DNA from: Paraburkholderia sp. SG-MS1
Lineage (GTDB): Bacteria > Pseudomonadota > Gammaproteobacteria > Burkholderiales > Burkholderiaceae
Length of the DNA: 36,889 bases
Reading direction: 5' to 3'
Assembly: GCF_012275575.1 (NCBI RefSeq)
Contig: NZ_NPIH01000223.1
Span: 1 to 36,889 of the forward strand
Shown here: positions 8,212 through 15,037 of the stretch, piece by piece
How the letters are laid out: each line of letters begins with the position of its first letter
Numbering within the stretch: position 1 is the first letter of the stretch
Program-made: the position numbers and the translations under genes
Notes under the pieces: model-generated
Databases searched by the model: none
What the model was told of the DNA's origin: nothing
Seen by the model: only the letters and a program-made list of their open reading frames with translations

Positions 8212-9144
8212 ATGAAGCCATCCCTGCTGATCCTGATCCACTTGAACGATGCAAGCCGCGCCAATATCGAAGCGGTGTTCGACGTCGTCTATGTGCCCGA
8301 TACCGGGCAGCACGACGCCGCGATCGCCATGCACGGCGAGACGATCCGCGCCGTGCTGACCAACGGCACGATCGGCCTGAGCGCGGCGGCGATCGACCGG
8401 ATGCCGCAGCTCGAACTGGTCAGCGCGTTGGGCGCCGGCTACGAAAACCTCGCCGTCGACCACGCCCGTGCGCGCGGTATCGTGCTCGTCAATGGCGCGG
8501 GCACCAACGATCATTGCGTGGCCGATCATGCGTTCGCATTGCTGCTCGCGGTCGTGCGCGATGTGCCGCAACTCGATCAGGCTACGCGCAAGGGTGTCTG
8601 GCGCGATGCGCTGCCTCTGCAACCAAACGTGTCGCATAAGCGTTTGGGCATCGTCGGCCTCGGCCATATCGGCGAGAAGATCGCGCGCCGAGGCGCGGGA
8701 TTCGACATGGAGATTGGCTACCACAATCGTCAGCCGCGTGAAGGCTCGCCGCTGCGTTACTTCGACAGCGTGCAGGCACTCGCGCAATGGTGCGATTTGC
8801 TGGTGGTGGCGACGCCCGGTGGAGCGGGCACGCGGCACCTGATCGATGCAAGCGTGCTGGACGCGCTCGGTCCGCAGGGCTTCGTCGTCAATGTGTCGCG
8901 CGGCAGTGTGGTGGATACGGCCGCGTTAGCGCGCGCGCTGACCTCGGGAACGATTGCCGGCGCGGGGCTCGACGTCTACGAAGGCGAGCCGCAGCCGCCC
9001 GAGGCATTGCTGGCATTGCGCAACGTGGTGCTCACGCCGCATGTGGGTGGCCGTTCGCCGGAGGCGATTACCGCCTCGGTCGACAACTTCCTCATCAATG
9101 CGAGGCGCCATTTCGCCGGCGAGCCGGTGTTGACGCCGATCTGA
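8212..9144 (+). CDS. D-isomer-specific 2-hydroxyacid dehydrogenase
   Basis: A 310-residue NAD(P)H-dependent dehydrogenase interconverting a 2-hydroxyacid and its 2-keto acid. The dinucleotide motif is 'GLGHIGEKIARR' (149-160); the catalytic triad is Arg230 in 'NVSRGSVVD', Glu259 in 'VYEGEP' and His277 in 'LTPHVGG'. It most resembles glyoxylate/hydroxypyruvate/2-ketogluconate reductases. The ATG at 8212 is where the family starts ('MKPSLLILI'). It converges with the GntR regulator of the sulfolactate-like cluster, 60 bases apart. Because a related dehydrogenase remnant lies inside that cluster, this intact gene might supply the (S)-2-hydroxyacid dehydrogenase activity; that is inference only. 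Confidence 0.88.
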   Translation: MKPSLLILIHLNDASRANIEAVFDVVYVPDTGQHDAAIAMHGETIRAVLTNGTIGLSAAAIDRMPQLELVSALGAGYENLAVDHARARGIVLVNGAGTNDHCVADHAFALLLAVVRDVPQLDQATRKGVWRDALPLQPNVSHKRLGIVGLGHIGEKIARRGAGFDMEIGYHNRQPREGSPLRYFDSVQALAQWCDLLVVATPGGAGTRHLIDASVLDALGPQGFVVNVSRGSVVDTAALARALTSGTIAGAGLDVYEGEPQPPEALLALRNVVLTPHVGGRSPEAITASVDNFLINARRHFAGEPVLTPI

Positions 9145-9204
9145 CCGACGCGTGATGTACGGGGAAGGGGGCACGGTGCGAGCGCGTTGCCGTCTACCCG
9201 TCGC

Positions 9205-9963
9205 CTACTTCTCTTCATCCCGCCCAGGCCGCGCGCCGATGTACTCGTACTCCGCCGTGTTGAGCCGCGACACTCGCAACTCGACCGCGTTGCGGTGATA
9301 CGAATAGGCGACCCGGCGGATTTCCAGCAAAGGCGCACTGACCTCGACGCCGAGTTGCTCGCTTTCGATCCCGTTCGCGAGCGCGACGCTCACGCGTTCA
9401 TCGGTCTCGACCACGTTGATGCCGAACACGTCCTGATAGAAGTTGTATAGCGTGTTCGGCCGGTTGCGCAGCTTCGTTTCGGTCAGGCCCGGAAAGCGCG
9501 CTTCCGGCACGGTGATGTGTTCGATCAGCACCGTCTTGCCATGCAGCGCGAGGCCGTTGACGAACTGGAACACGCGCGCGCCGGTCTCGATGCCGAGCGC
9601 GGCCGCCACTTCGCGCGACGCCCGCGCCTTCCTGAAGTCGATCAGCGTGACGACCGGATAGGCCTTGTCGCCGTCGCGCCGCACGATCCGGAAGAAGCGG
9701 AAAAAATGCCGGTCGCGCTGGTGCATCGACACGAAGGTGCCGAGCCCCTGGTGGCGAATCAGGATGTTTTCCGCGCAGAGTTCATCGATTGCCTTGCGCA
9801 GCGTGCCGATGGACACGCCGAAGCGTTCGGCGAGGCGCTTTTCCGAAGGAATGCATTCGCCGCCTTTCCATTCGCCGGCCGAGAGCGCGGCGAGGATCGC
9901 GCTCTTGACTTCCTTGTACCGCGTGCCGCCCAGCGCGGGCGGATTGATCGCGAGCGTGCTCAT
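9205..9963 (-). CDS. GntR-family regulator with UTRA ligand domain
   Basis: A 252-residue transcription regulator of the GntR/HutC subfamily. Residues about 10-80 form the winged helix ('RYKEVKSAILAAL', 'IPSEKRLAERFGVSIGTLRKAIDEL', 'HQGLGTFV'). Residues about 95-245 form a UTRA effector-binding domain, with 'VVTLIDFRKARA', 'VLIEHITVPEARFPGL' and a terminal 'YSYHRNAVELRVSRLNTAEYEY'. It is divergent from suyA across a 489-base region carrying two related dyads, so it is the likely regulator of the suy/soe genes and of itself. A metabolite of the pathway such as sulfolactate is the natural effector candidate, but this cannot be read from the sequence. Confidence 0.9.
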   Translation of the reverse strand: MSTLAINPPALGGTRYKEVKSAILAALSAGEWKGGECIPSEKRLAERFGVSIGTLRKAIDELCAENILIRHQGLGTFVSMHQRDRHFFRFFRIVRRDGDKAYPVVTLIDFRKARASREVAAALGIETGARVFQFVNGLALHGKTVLIEHITVPEARFPGLTETKLRNRPNTLYNFYQDVFGINVVETDERVSVALANGIESEQLGVEVSAPLLEIRRVAYSYHRNAVELRVSRLNTAEYEYIGARPGRDEEK

Positions 9964-10042
9964 GAAAACCTCTGCAATGCGCGAGTCGCGCCACGCCGCT
10001 CGCCAAAGTTGGACCCGCCCCGATTTTAAACGACAAAGTCAT

Positions 10043-10064
10043 CTAACACATCTAAATGAGATGG
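10043..10064. promoter_or_regulatory. Putative GntR operator O1 (gntR-proximal)
   Basis: CTAACACAT, a 4-base spacer, then ATGAGATGG. The left half-site is identical to that of O2, and 10042-10060 matches 10324-10342 at 17 of 19 bases. The dyad itself is imperfect (6 of 9). It lies about 80 bases upstream of the regulator's start codon, suited to autoregulation. Its centre is 282 bases from that of O2, close to 27 helical turns. Confidence 0.6.
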
Positions 10065-10324
10065 ATTCTGTCGGTTCGTCGCGACATGGCTTCGTCCACT
10101 TGCGCTGGCGCAAAAATCCCTTGTCCTTACGCCAGAAATGACTGGCTTTTCACGCACGCGCACGTCGGCCTGACCGATGGCCAGCAGTCGTTACCTGGAG
10201 AACGATAGAACTATCGGGCCATCGCCCCATGCAGGCATCCGTCAGCGATAGGCTGAGCGTGCCTCTGGCACGGAGCCGTGCCTCAAAGGCCTCGGGCGGC
10301 GCGGCAATCGTGAAAAACAGTCCT

Positions 10325-10346
10325 CTAACACATATAGATGAGTTAG
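10325..10346. promoter_or_regulatory. Putative GntR operator O2 (suyA-proximal)
   Basis: CTAACACAT, spacer ATAG, ATGAGTTAG: the half-sites are inverted repeats matching at 8 of 9 positions. The dyad ends at the base before the -35 hexamer of the suyA promoter, so a bound protein would block RNA polymerase. Size and symmetry fit a dimeric GntR/HutC-type regulator. Confidence 0.65.
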
Positions 10347-10375
10347 TTGACATTCGACGAGTCGCCGCCTACTAT
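10347..10375 (+). promoter_or_regulatory. Sigma-70 promoter for suyA
   Basis: TTGACA at 10347-10352 (perfect -35), a 17-base spacer, and TACTAT at 10370-10375 (-10, five of six matching TATAAT). Transcription would start near 10382, giving a leader of about 70 bases before the suyA start at 10453. O2 abuts the -35 box. Confidence 0.7.
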
Positions 10376-10452
10376 CGATTTCACCGCAGCGCGTTTCGAG
10401 CGCGTTGCCCAGGCGGCATCCCACCGCATTCATTACACGAACGGAGACGCTA

Positions 10453-10797
10453 ATGAGCAATCCCACGGCAGACATCAACAGCACCCCGGCAGCGGGTGCG
10501 TCGCCCGCGCGCAAGACGATCCACATCGTTCTGCACGAAGCGAAGGACACAGTCGGCGTGGCGGTCGTCGAGGGCATCAAGGCGGGCACGCAACTCAACG
10601 CATGGATCATGGACGACGACGAGATCGTCAGCTTCCCGGCGAAGCAGGACATTCCGATCGGTCACAAGGTGGCGCTCAGGGACATGGCCGTGGGCGACAC
10701 GGTGTTCAAGTACGGCGTGGACATCGGCAAGGTGGTGGCGCCGATCAAGGCCGGCGAGCACGCGCACGTGCACAACATCAAGACGAAGCGCTGGTAA
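10453..10797 (+). CDS. suyA: (2R)-sulfolactate sulfo-lyase, small subunit (SAF domain)
   Basis: A 114-residue SAF-domain protein, the small partner of a split altronate-dehydratase-family lyase. After a 20-residue flexible lead, '[21 protein letters not shown]' opens the SAF fold and '[19 protein letters not shown]' closes it, the signature seen in SuyA and in the N-terminal part of UxaA/GarD. SuyAB cleaves (2R)-3-sulfolactate to pyruvate and sulfite in the cytoplasm. A separate small and large subunit of about 110 and 390 residues is the SuyA/SuyB layout, whereas galactarate and altronate dehydratases are normally single chains of about 500. The ComC-like and SoeABC genes downstream support the sulfolactate reading. 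ATG preceded by ACGGAGAC. Confidence 0.72.
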   Translation: MSNPTADINSTPAAGASPARKTIHIVLHEAKDTVGVAVVEGIKAGTQLNAWIMDDDEIVSFPAKQDIPIGHKVALRDMAVGDTVFKYGVDIGKVVAPIKAGEHAHVHNIKTKRW

Positions 10798-10874
10798 GCG
10801 GCGCTGCCGCACCACGCTGCGAGCACCATCATTTCGCGGAATCGAGCCGCACCAACCCGAACGGGAGAGACACC

Positions 10875-12050
10875 ATGAGCGTGATTGACCTGGATACGAC
10901 TTTCCGCGGCTATCGTCGCGACAATGGCCGCGTGGGCGTACGCAACCACGTGATCATCCTGCCGGTCGACGATCTGTCGAACGCCGCGGCGCAAGCGGTC
11001 GAACACAACATCAGGGGCACCATGGCGCTGCCGCATCCGTATGGGCGACTGCAGTTCGGCGCCGATCTGGATCTGCACTTCCGCACGCTGATCGGCGCGG
11101 GCAGCAATCCGAACGTCGCGGCGGTCATCGTGATCGGCATCGAGGAAGGCTGGACCAAGCGCGTGGTCGACGGCATCGCGAAAACGGGCAAGCCGGTGAT
11201 GGGCTTCGGCATCGAACTGCACGGCGATCACGACACGATCATGCGGGCGTCGAAGGCGGCGAAGGAAATGGTGCAGTACGCGACCTCGCTCGATCGCGAG
11301 GAATGTTCGATCGCGGATCTCTGGGTGTCGACCAAATGCGGCGAGTCGGACACCACGTCGGGCTGCGGCGCGAATCCGACCGTCGGCAATGCGTTCGACA
11401 AGTTATATGGCCTCGGCACCACGCTCGTGTTCGGCGAGACGTCGGAGCTGACCGGCGGCGAGCAGATCGTCGCCGCGCGCTGCGCGAACGACGGCGTGCG
11501 CGAGCGCTTCCAGTTCATGTTCGACCGCTATCAGGAGATGATCAACCGCTGGAAAACCGACGACCTCTCCGAGTCGCAGCCGACCAAGGGCAACATCGCG
11601 GGCGGCCTGACCACGATCGAAGAGAAGGCGCTCGGCAATATCCAGAAGATCGGCAAGAAGTGCATGGTGGACGGCGTGCTGGACAAAGCCGAAGTGCCGA
11701 CGCATGCGGGTCTGTGGTTCATGGACTCGTCGTCGGCGGCCGCCGAAATGGTCACGCTGTGCGCTGCATCGGGCTTCGCGGTGCATTTCTTCCCGACTGG
11801 GCAGGGCAACGTGATCGGCAATCCGATCGTGCCGGTGATCAAGATCTGTGCGAATCCGCGCACGGTCCGCACCATGGGCGAGCACATCGACGTGGACGTG
11901 ACCGGCATTCTGCAGCGCGAGCAGAATCTCGACCAGAGCGGCGACAAGCTGCTCAAATGCATGATGGCCACGATCAATGGCCGCTTTACCGCGGCGGAAG
12001 CGCTCGGTCACCGCGAGTTCGTGCTGACGCGTCTGTTCGAAAGCGCCTGA
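10875..12050 (+). CDS. suyB: (2R)-sulfolactate sulfo-lyase, large subunit (UxaA family)
   Basis: A 391-residue protein of the UxaA/altronate dehydratase C-terminal family, partner of SuyA, from which it is separated by 77 bases. It opens '[22 protein letters not shown]', typical of the family, and contains conserved '[20 protein letters not shown]', '[24 protein letters not shown]' and '[13 protein letters not shown]' blocks, with cysteines suited to metal or Fe-S binding. Predicted reaction: (2R)-3-sulfolactate to pyruvate and sulfite. From memory the sequence pattern is SuyB-like rather than GarD-like, but only a search could exclude another sugar-acid dehydratase. The start at 10875 has GGGAGAG in front. 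Confidence 0.72.
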   Translation: MSVIDLDTTFRGYRRDNGRVGVRNHVIILPVDDLSNAAAQAVEHNIRGTMALPHPYGRLQFGADLDLHFRTLIGAGSNPNVAAVIVIGIEEGWTKRVVDGIAKTGKPVMGFGIELHGDHDTIMRASKAAKEMVQYATSLDREECSIADLWVSTKCGESDTTSGCGANPTVGNAFDKLYGLGTTLVFGETSELTGGEQIVAARCANDGVRERFQFMFDRYQEMINRWKTDDLSESQPTKGNIAGGLTTIEEKALGNIQKIGKKCMVDGVLDKAEVPTHAGLWFMDSSSAAAEMVTLCAASGFAVHFFPTGQGNVIGNPIVPVIKICANPRTVRTMGEHIDVDVTGILQREQNLDQSGDKLLKCMMATINGRFTAAEALGHREFVLTRLFESA

Positions 12051-12062
12051 TTGCGGCGGTCT

Positions 12063-12190
12063 GGCCGCTGCGTTCATCTGGGAGTCTCGCTTGGGCAGGA
12101 TCAGCAGGCAAGCCCGCCAGCCACGAACGCAGCGGTCCCATTCCCGGCGCACGCCGGCACGGAGACTGGCCGCGAAGCCGCCCGTGCCGG
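12063..12190 (+). other. Structured intercistronic element between suyB and the carrier gene
   Basis: The 202-base gap holds two long inverted repeats. The first has perfect 11-base arms, CCGCTGCGTTC at 12065-12075 and GAACGCAGCGG at 12125-12135, extendable by a G-U and a G-C pair; inside it GCTTG at 12089-12093 can pair with CAAGC at 12109-12113. The second has perfect 9-base arms, CCGGCACGG at 12154-12162 and CCGTGCCGG at 12182-12190. Neither is followed by a T-run, so they look more like RNA-processing or stability elements than simple terminators. Confidence 0.55.
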
Positions 12191-12237
12191 TATTTCAGGC
12201 GGCAGCGGCGCCGGCTCGACATCTGGCAGCAGCGAGT

Positions 12238-12244
12238 GGAGGAG
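12238..12244 (+). promoter_or_regulatory. Strong ribosome binding site deciding a TTG start
   Basis: GGAGGAG ends 8 bases before the TTG at 12253. No ATG or GTG in the right frame is as well placed, so this site fixes the start of the carrier gene. Confidence 0.75.
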
Positions 12245-12252
12245 ACACCATC

Positions 12253-13605
12253 TTGCGCGTGCTCAAACATCTCTACGTGCAGGTCCTGATCGGACTTGCC
12301 GCCGGTATTCTCGTCGGTTATTTCTGGCCCAGGTTCGGCGTGGAAATGAAACCGCTTGGCGATACGTTCATTCGCCTCATCAAGATGCTGATCACGCTCG
12401 TGATCTTCTGCACCGTGTCGGTGGGCATCGCGCGCATGGAAAGCCTCAAGCAGGTCGGCCGCGTCGGCTTCAAGACGCTGCTGTACTTCGAGGTCGTCAC
12501 CACCGTCGCGCTCGTGCTCGGCCTCGTCGTCGCGAACGTGCTGCGGCCGGGCCAAGGACTCAACATCGATCCCGCTTCGCTCGATACCCACACGATGTCG
12601 CATTACGTGGCGGACGCGCACGTGAGCTCGTCGGGCTTCATCGACATGATCGTGCCGAACTCGGTGGTGGGCGCGTTCGCTCGTGGCGATCTGCTGCAGG
12701 TGCTGCTGTTCTCGGTGCTGTTCGGCATTGCGCTGTCGATCATGTCGCAACGCAGCCGCTTGCTGATGCGCGGCATCGAGCAGTTCGGCGACACGCTCAT
12801 GCGCATCGTCGAGATGATCATGCGGCTCGCGCCGCTCGGTGCGTTCGGCGCGATTGCATTCACGGTCGGCAAGTACGGCATCGGCACGTTGCAGCAACTC
12901 GGCTTGCTGATCCTGTGCTTCTACATCACCAGCATCCTGTTCATCGGCATCGTGCTCGGCTCGGCCGCGCGCTGGGCCGGCGTGGGGTTGTGGCCGCTTC
13001 TGCGCTACTTCCGCGAGGAACTGCTGATCGTCCTCGGCACGTCCACCACGGAATCCGTGCTGCCGCGTCTGATGGAGAAGCTCGAACGCATGGGCTGCCC
13101 GCGCGCGATCGTCGGCCTTGTGCTGCCCACCGGCTATTCGTTCAATCTCGACGGCGCGGCGATCTATCTGACGATGACCTCGCTCTTCATCGCGCAGGCC
13201 ACCAACACGCACCTGACGCTGATGCAGCAGATCGGGTTGCTGGCGATCCTGATGCTGACGTCCAAAGGCGGCGCGGGCGTGGCGGGCGCGGCGCTGGTCG
13301 CGCTGACTGCCACGCTGTCGACCCACAACATCATTCCGGTGGCGGGCATCACGCTGATTCTCGGCGTCGACCGCGTGCTCAACGAGGTCCGCGCGCTGAC
13401 CAACATGATCGGCAACGTGGTGGCGACGCTGGTGGTCGCGCGCTGGGAAGGCGCATTCGATGCGCGGGCGGCACGCGCATTCCTGGCCGCGCCGCGTGAA
13501 GTGCAGGCGCAGGTTCAGTCGCCGCGGCAACCGCAGGCGACGCCGCAACCGGCGCACCCGGGTCTCGACGAAACCAGCCGCCTTGCGGCGGGGAAGGGCG
13601 GCTAA
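12253..13605 (+). CDS. DAACS-family (DctA-like) dicarboxylate/proton or sodium symporter
   Basis: A 450-residue inner-membrane symporter of the dicarboxylate/amino acid:cation family. Family landmarks are 'GDTFIRLIKMLITLVIFCTVSVGIA', 'LGTSTTESVLPRLMEKLE' (the serine-rich re-entrant loop), 'GYSFNLDGAAIYLT' (substrate and ion site) and 'MLTSKGGAGVAGAALVALTATL'. The TTG start is chosen from the GGAGGAG site; the protein then begins 'LRVLKHLYVQVLIGL', where DctA proteins begin. The tail beyond about residue 415 is a poorly conserved Gln/Pro/Ala-rich extension. In this operon the natural substrate is sulfolactate, which resembles malate with a sulfonate in place of a carboxylate; a plain C4-dicarboxylate is the alternative. 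Its stop directly abuts the next ATG. Confidence 0.88.
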   Translation: MRVLKHLYVQVLIGLAAGILVGYFWPRFGVEMKPLGDTFIRLIKMLITLVIFCTVSVGIARMESLKQVGRVGFKTLLYFEVVTTVALVLGLVVANVLRPGQGLNIDPASLDTHTMSHYVADAHVSSSGFIDMIVPNSVVGAFARGDLLQVLLFSVLFGIALSIMSQRSRLLMRGIEQFGDTLMRIVEMIMRLAPLGAFGAIAFTVGKYGIGTLQQLGLLILCFYITSILFIGIVLGSAARWAGVGLWPLLRYFREELLIVLGTSTTESVLPRLMEKLERMGCPRAIVGLVLPTGYSFNLDGAAIYLTMTSLFIAQATNTHLTLMQQIGLLAILMLTSKGGAGVAGAALVALTATLSTHNIIPVAGITLILGVDRVLNEVRALTNMIGNVVATLVVARWEGAFDARAARAFLAAPREVQAQVQSPRQPQATPQPAHPGLDETSRLAAGKGG

Positions 13606-13833
13606 ATGACGACCGTCGCGAAGAAGATCGTCATCAACGAGTTCATGGACGAAGCGGCAATCGACACGCTGCGGCAATGCTTCGACGTGCGCGTCGATCC
13701 CACGCTATCTGGCGAGCCCGAGCAGCTCGCCACCGAACGGCTGGCCGCCGTGTTGACGGACCCATTTTCCGACGCCAACCCGACGCCAACCCGGACGCGA
13801 TGCCAGGAGCCATGTCAAACTGACGCCCCCTGA
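13606..13833 (+). pseudogene. Remnant of a D-2-hydroxyacid dehydrogenase, possibly slcC
   Basis: A 75-codon frame starting immediately after the carrier gene's stop. Its first 35 residues, 'KIVINEFMDEAAIDTLRQCFDV' split around the start, look like the N-terminal strand and helix of a D-isomer-specific 2-hydroxyacid dehydrogenase, but the NAD-binding and catalytic regions are missing and the rest is low-complexity. Near 13780-13800 an imperfect repeat (ACGCCAACCCG) shifts the frame. In Chromohalobacter the (S)-sulfolactate dehydrogenase SlcC belongs to this family and sits beside comC, so this may be a decayed slcC. A small unrelated protein is the alternative. Confidence 0.5.
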
Positions 13834-13858
13834 ACCCACCGAACCAGAGGAATGATCG

Positions 13859-14857
13859 ATGGCCCGACTGCTTCCCGACGCGCTCACCGAGCTTGCCGTG
13901 GGCTCACTGCGCCACGCCGGCGCATTGCCGGCAACCGCTGACTCGACCGCGCGCGCGCTGGTCTATGCCGACCTGCGCGGCTTGTCGTCCCACGGCGTGT
14001 CGCGCCTGCCGATGTATTGCGCGCAGTTGCGCAACGGCCGCGTCGATCCCGCCGCGCAAGCGGCCATCGTCGCGGATCGCGGCGCAACCGTGCTGATCGA
14101 CGCCGCAGATGGTCTCGCCTATCCGGCCTGCGATCTCGCGGTGTCGACGTTGATCGAACGCGCACGCCAATTCGGCAGCGCGGTGGCGGGCGTGAAGCGC
14201 AGCCATCACTTCGGCGTGGGTGCGGCCCATCTCGCCGCGCTCGGCGAAGCAGGCATGGTCGCGCTCGCGTTCAGCAATTCGCCGGGGGCGATGCCGGCGT
14301 GGGGCGGCCGGCGCGCGCTGTTCGGCACCAATCCGATCGCGGCGGTGTTCCCGCGTCGCAACGGCGAGCCGCTTGTGATCGACCTCGCGCTGTCGCAGGT
14401 CGCGCGCGGCAAGATCGCGATCGCCGCGCGCGACGGCAAGCCGATTCCCGAAGACTGGGCGACCACGCGCGACGGCTTGCCGACCACCGACGCGCGCGCT
14501 GCGCTCGACGGCATGATGTTGCCGTTCGGTGGCACGAAAGGCGCGATGCTCGCGCTGATCGTCGAGTTGCTGGCGGCGGCGCTTACCGGCGCGAACTTCG
14601 GGTACGAAGCGGGTTCGTTCCTGACTGGGGAAGGCGAGCGCTCGCGCATCGGCCATCTGTTCTGGGCGATCGATCCAGGCGCGCTCGCTGGCGACGACGC
14701 TTATCTGTCGCGCGTGGAAGCGTTGATCGGGATGATGCTCGAGGACGACGGCGTGCGCTTGCCGGGTGCCCGGCGCGAAAGCCTCGCGCGGACGGCGCAG
14801 CAGGAGGGCGTCGAGATTCCGGACGCGTTGATCGCGCAATTGCAGGGACGCGATTGA
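13859..14857 (+). CDS. comC: LDH2/MDH2-family dehydrogenase, probable (R)-sulfolactate dehydrogenase
   Basis: A 332-residue NAD(P)H-dependent dehydrogenase of the malate/L-lactate (LDH2) family, which includes ComC, the enzyme interconverting (R)-sulfolactate and sulfopyruvate. Visible family features: 'LRGLSSHGVSRLPMYCAQL' near the N-terminus, catalytic histidine in 'VKRSHHFGVGAAHLAA', 'NSPGAMPAWGGRRALFGTNPIA', and 'PFGGTKGAMLALIVELLAAALTGA'. It follows the dehydrogenase remnant by 25 bases and precedes soeA by 180. The gene order suyAB-carrier-comC makes sulfolactate likelier than malate, lactate or ureidoglycolate; family members do interchange these substrates, so the symbol is an inference. 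Confidence 0.65.
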   Translation: MARLLPDALTELAVGSLRHAGALPATADSTARALVYADLRGLSSHGVSRLPMYCAQLRNGRVDPAAQAAIVADRGATVLIDAADGLAYPACDLAVSTLIERARQFGSAVAGVKRSHHFGVGAAHLAALGEAGMVALAFSNSPGAMPAWGGRRALFGTNPIAAVFPRRNGEPLVIDLALSQVARGKIAIAARDGKPIPEDWATTRDGLPTTDARAALDGMMLPFGGTKGAMLALIVELLAAALTGANFGYEAGSFLTGEGERSRIGHLFWAIDPGALAGDDAYLSRVEALIGMMLEDDGVRLPGARRESLARTAQQEGVEIPDALIAQLQGRD

Positions 14858-14913
14858 GCGTGCACGGCCAGTCGGCCCGTGCTTGAAACAGCATCCCACT
14901 GAAAGCGCGACGG

Positions 14914-15003
14914 AAACTATCGGCAGCGCGGATAGTTTGCGTCGCGAATCGCGATTTCCCTTCTGACGCCAGGGCGAATAGGATGGTCGGTACAGCACCA
15001 TCC
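14914..15003. promoter_or_regulatory. Two inverted repeats upstream of soeA
   Basis: AAACTATC at 14914-14921 pairs with GATAGTTT at 14931-14938 (8-base arms, 9-base spacer). GGATGGT at 14981-14987 pairs with ACCATCC at 14997-15003 (7-base arms, 9-base spacer). The first could end transcription from comC or bind a regulator; the second lies 34 bases before the soeA start and could control it. No match to the O1/O2 dyad is seen here and no clear promoter. Confidence 0.45.
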
Positions 15004-15037
15004 CGCTTCGATACCCCCGCAGCGACGGAGATTCCGC

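Larger units (their letters stand above)
9964..10452. other. Divergent gntR-suyA intergenic region
   Basis: A 489-base non-coding region. It holds two related operator-like dyads (10043-10064 and 10325-10346) and a sigma-70 promoter for suyA (10347-10375), listed separately. Other dyads are TTGCGC/GCGCAA at 10100-10113; CGATGGCC at 10175-10182 with GGCCATCG at 10217-10224, enclosing CGATAG/CTATCG at 10203-10216; and GGCACGG/CCGTGCC at 10267-10282. This density is unusual for the window and suggests several proteins bind here. Confidence 0.7.

Noticed and set aside
10453..12050. Altronate or galactarate dehydratase (UxaA/GarD)
   Set aside because: Those are usually single chains of about 500 residues; the split sizes and the ComC-like and SoeABC genes downstream favour SuyAB. 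Not excluded without a search.
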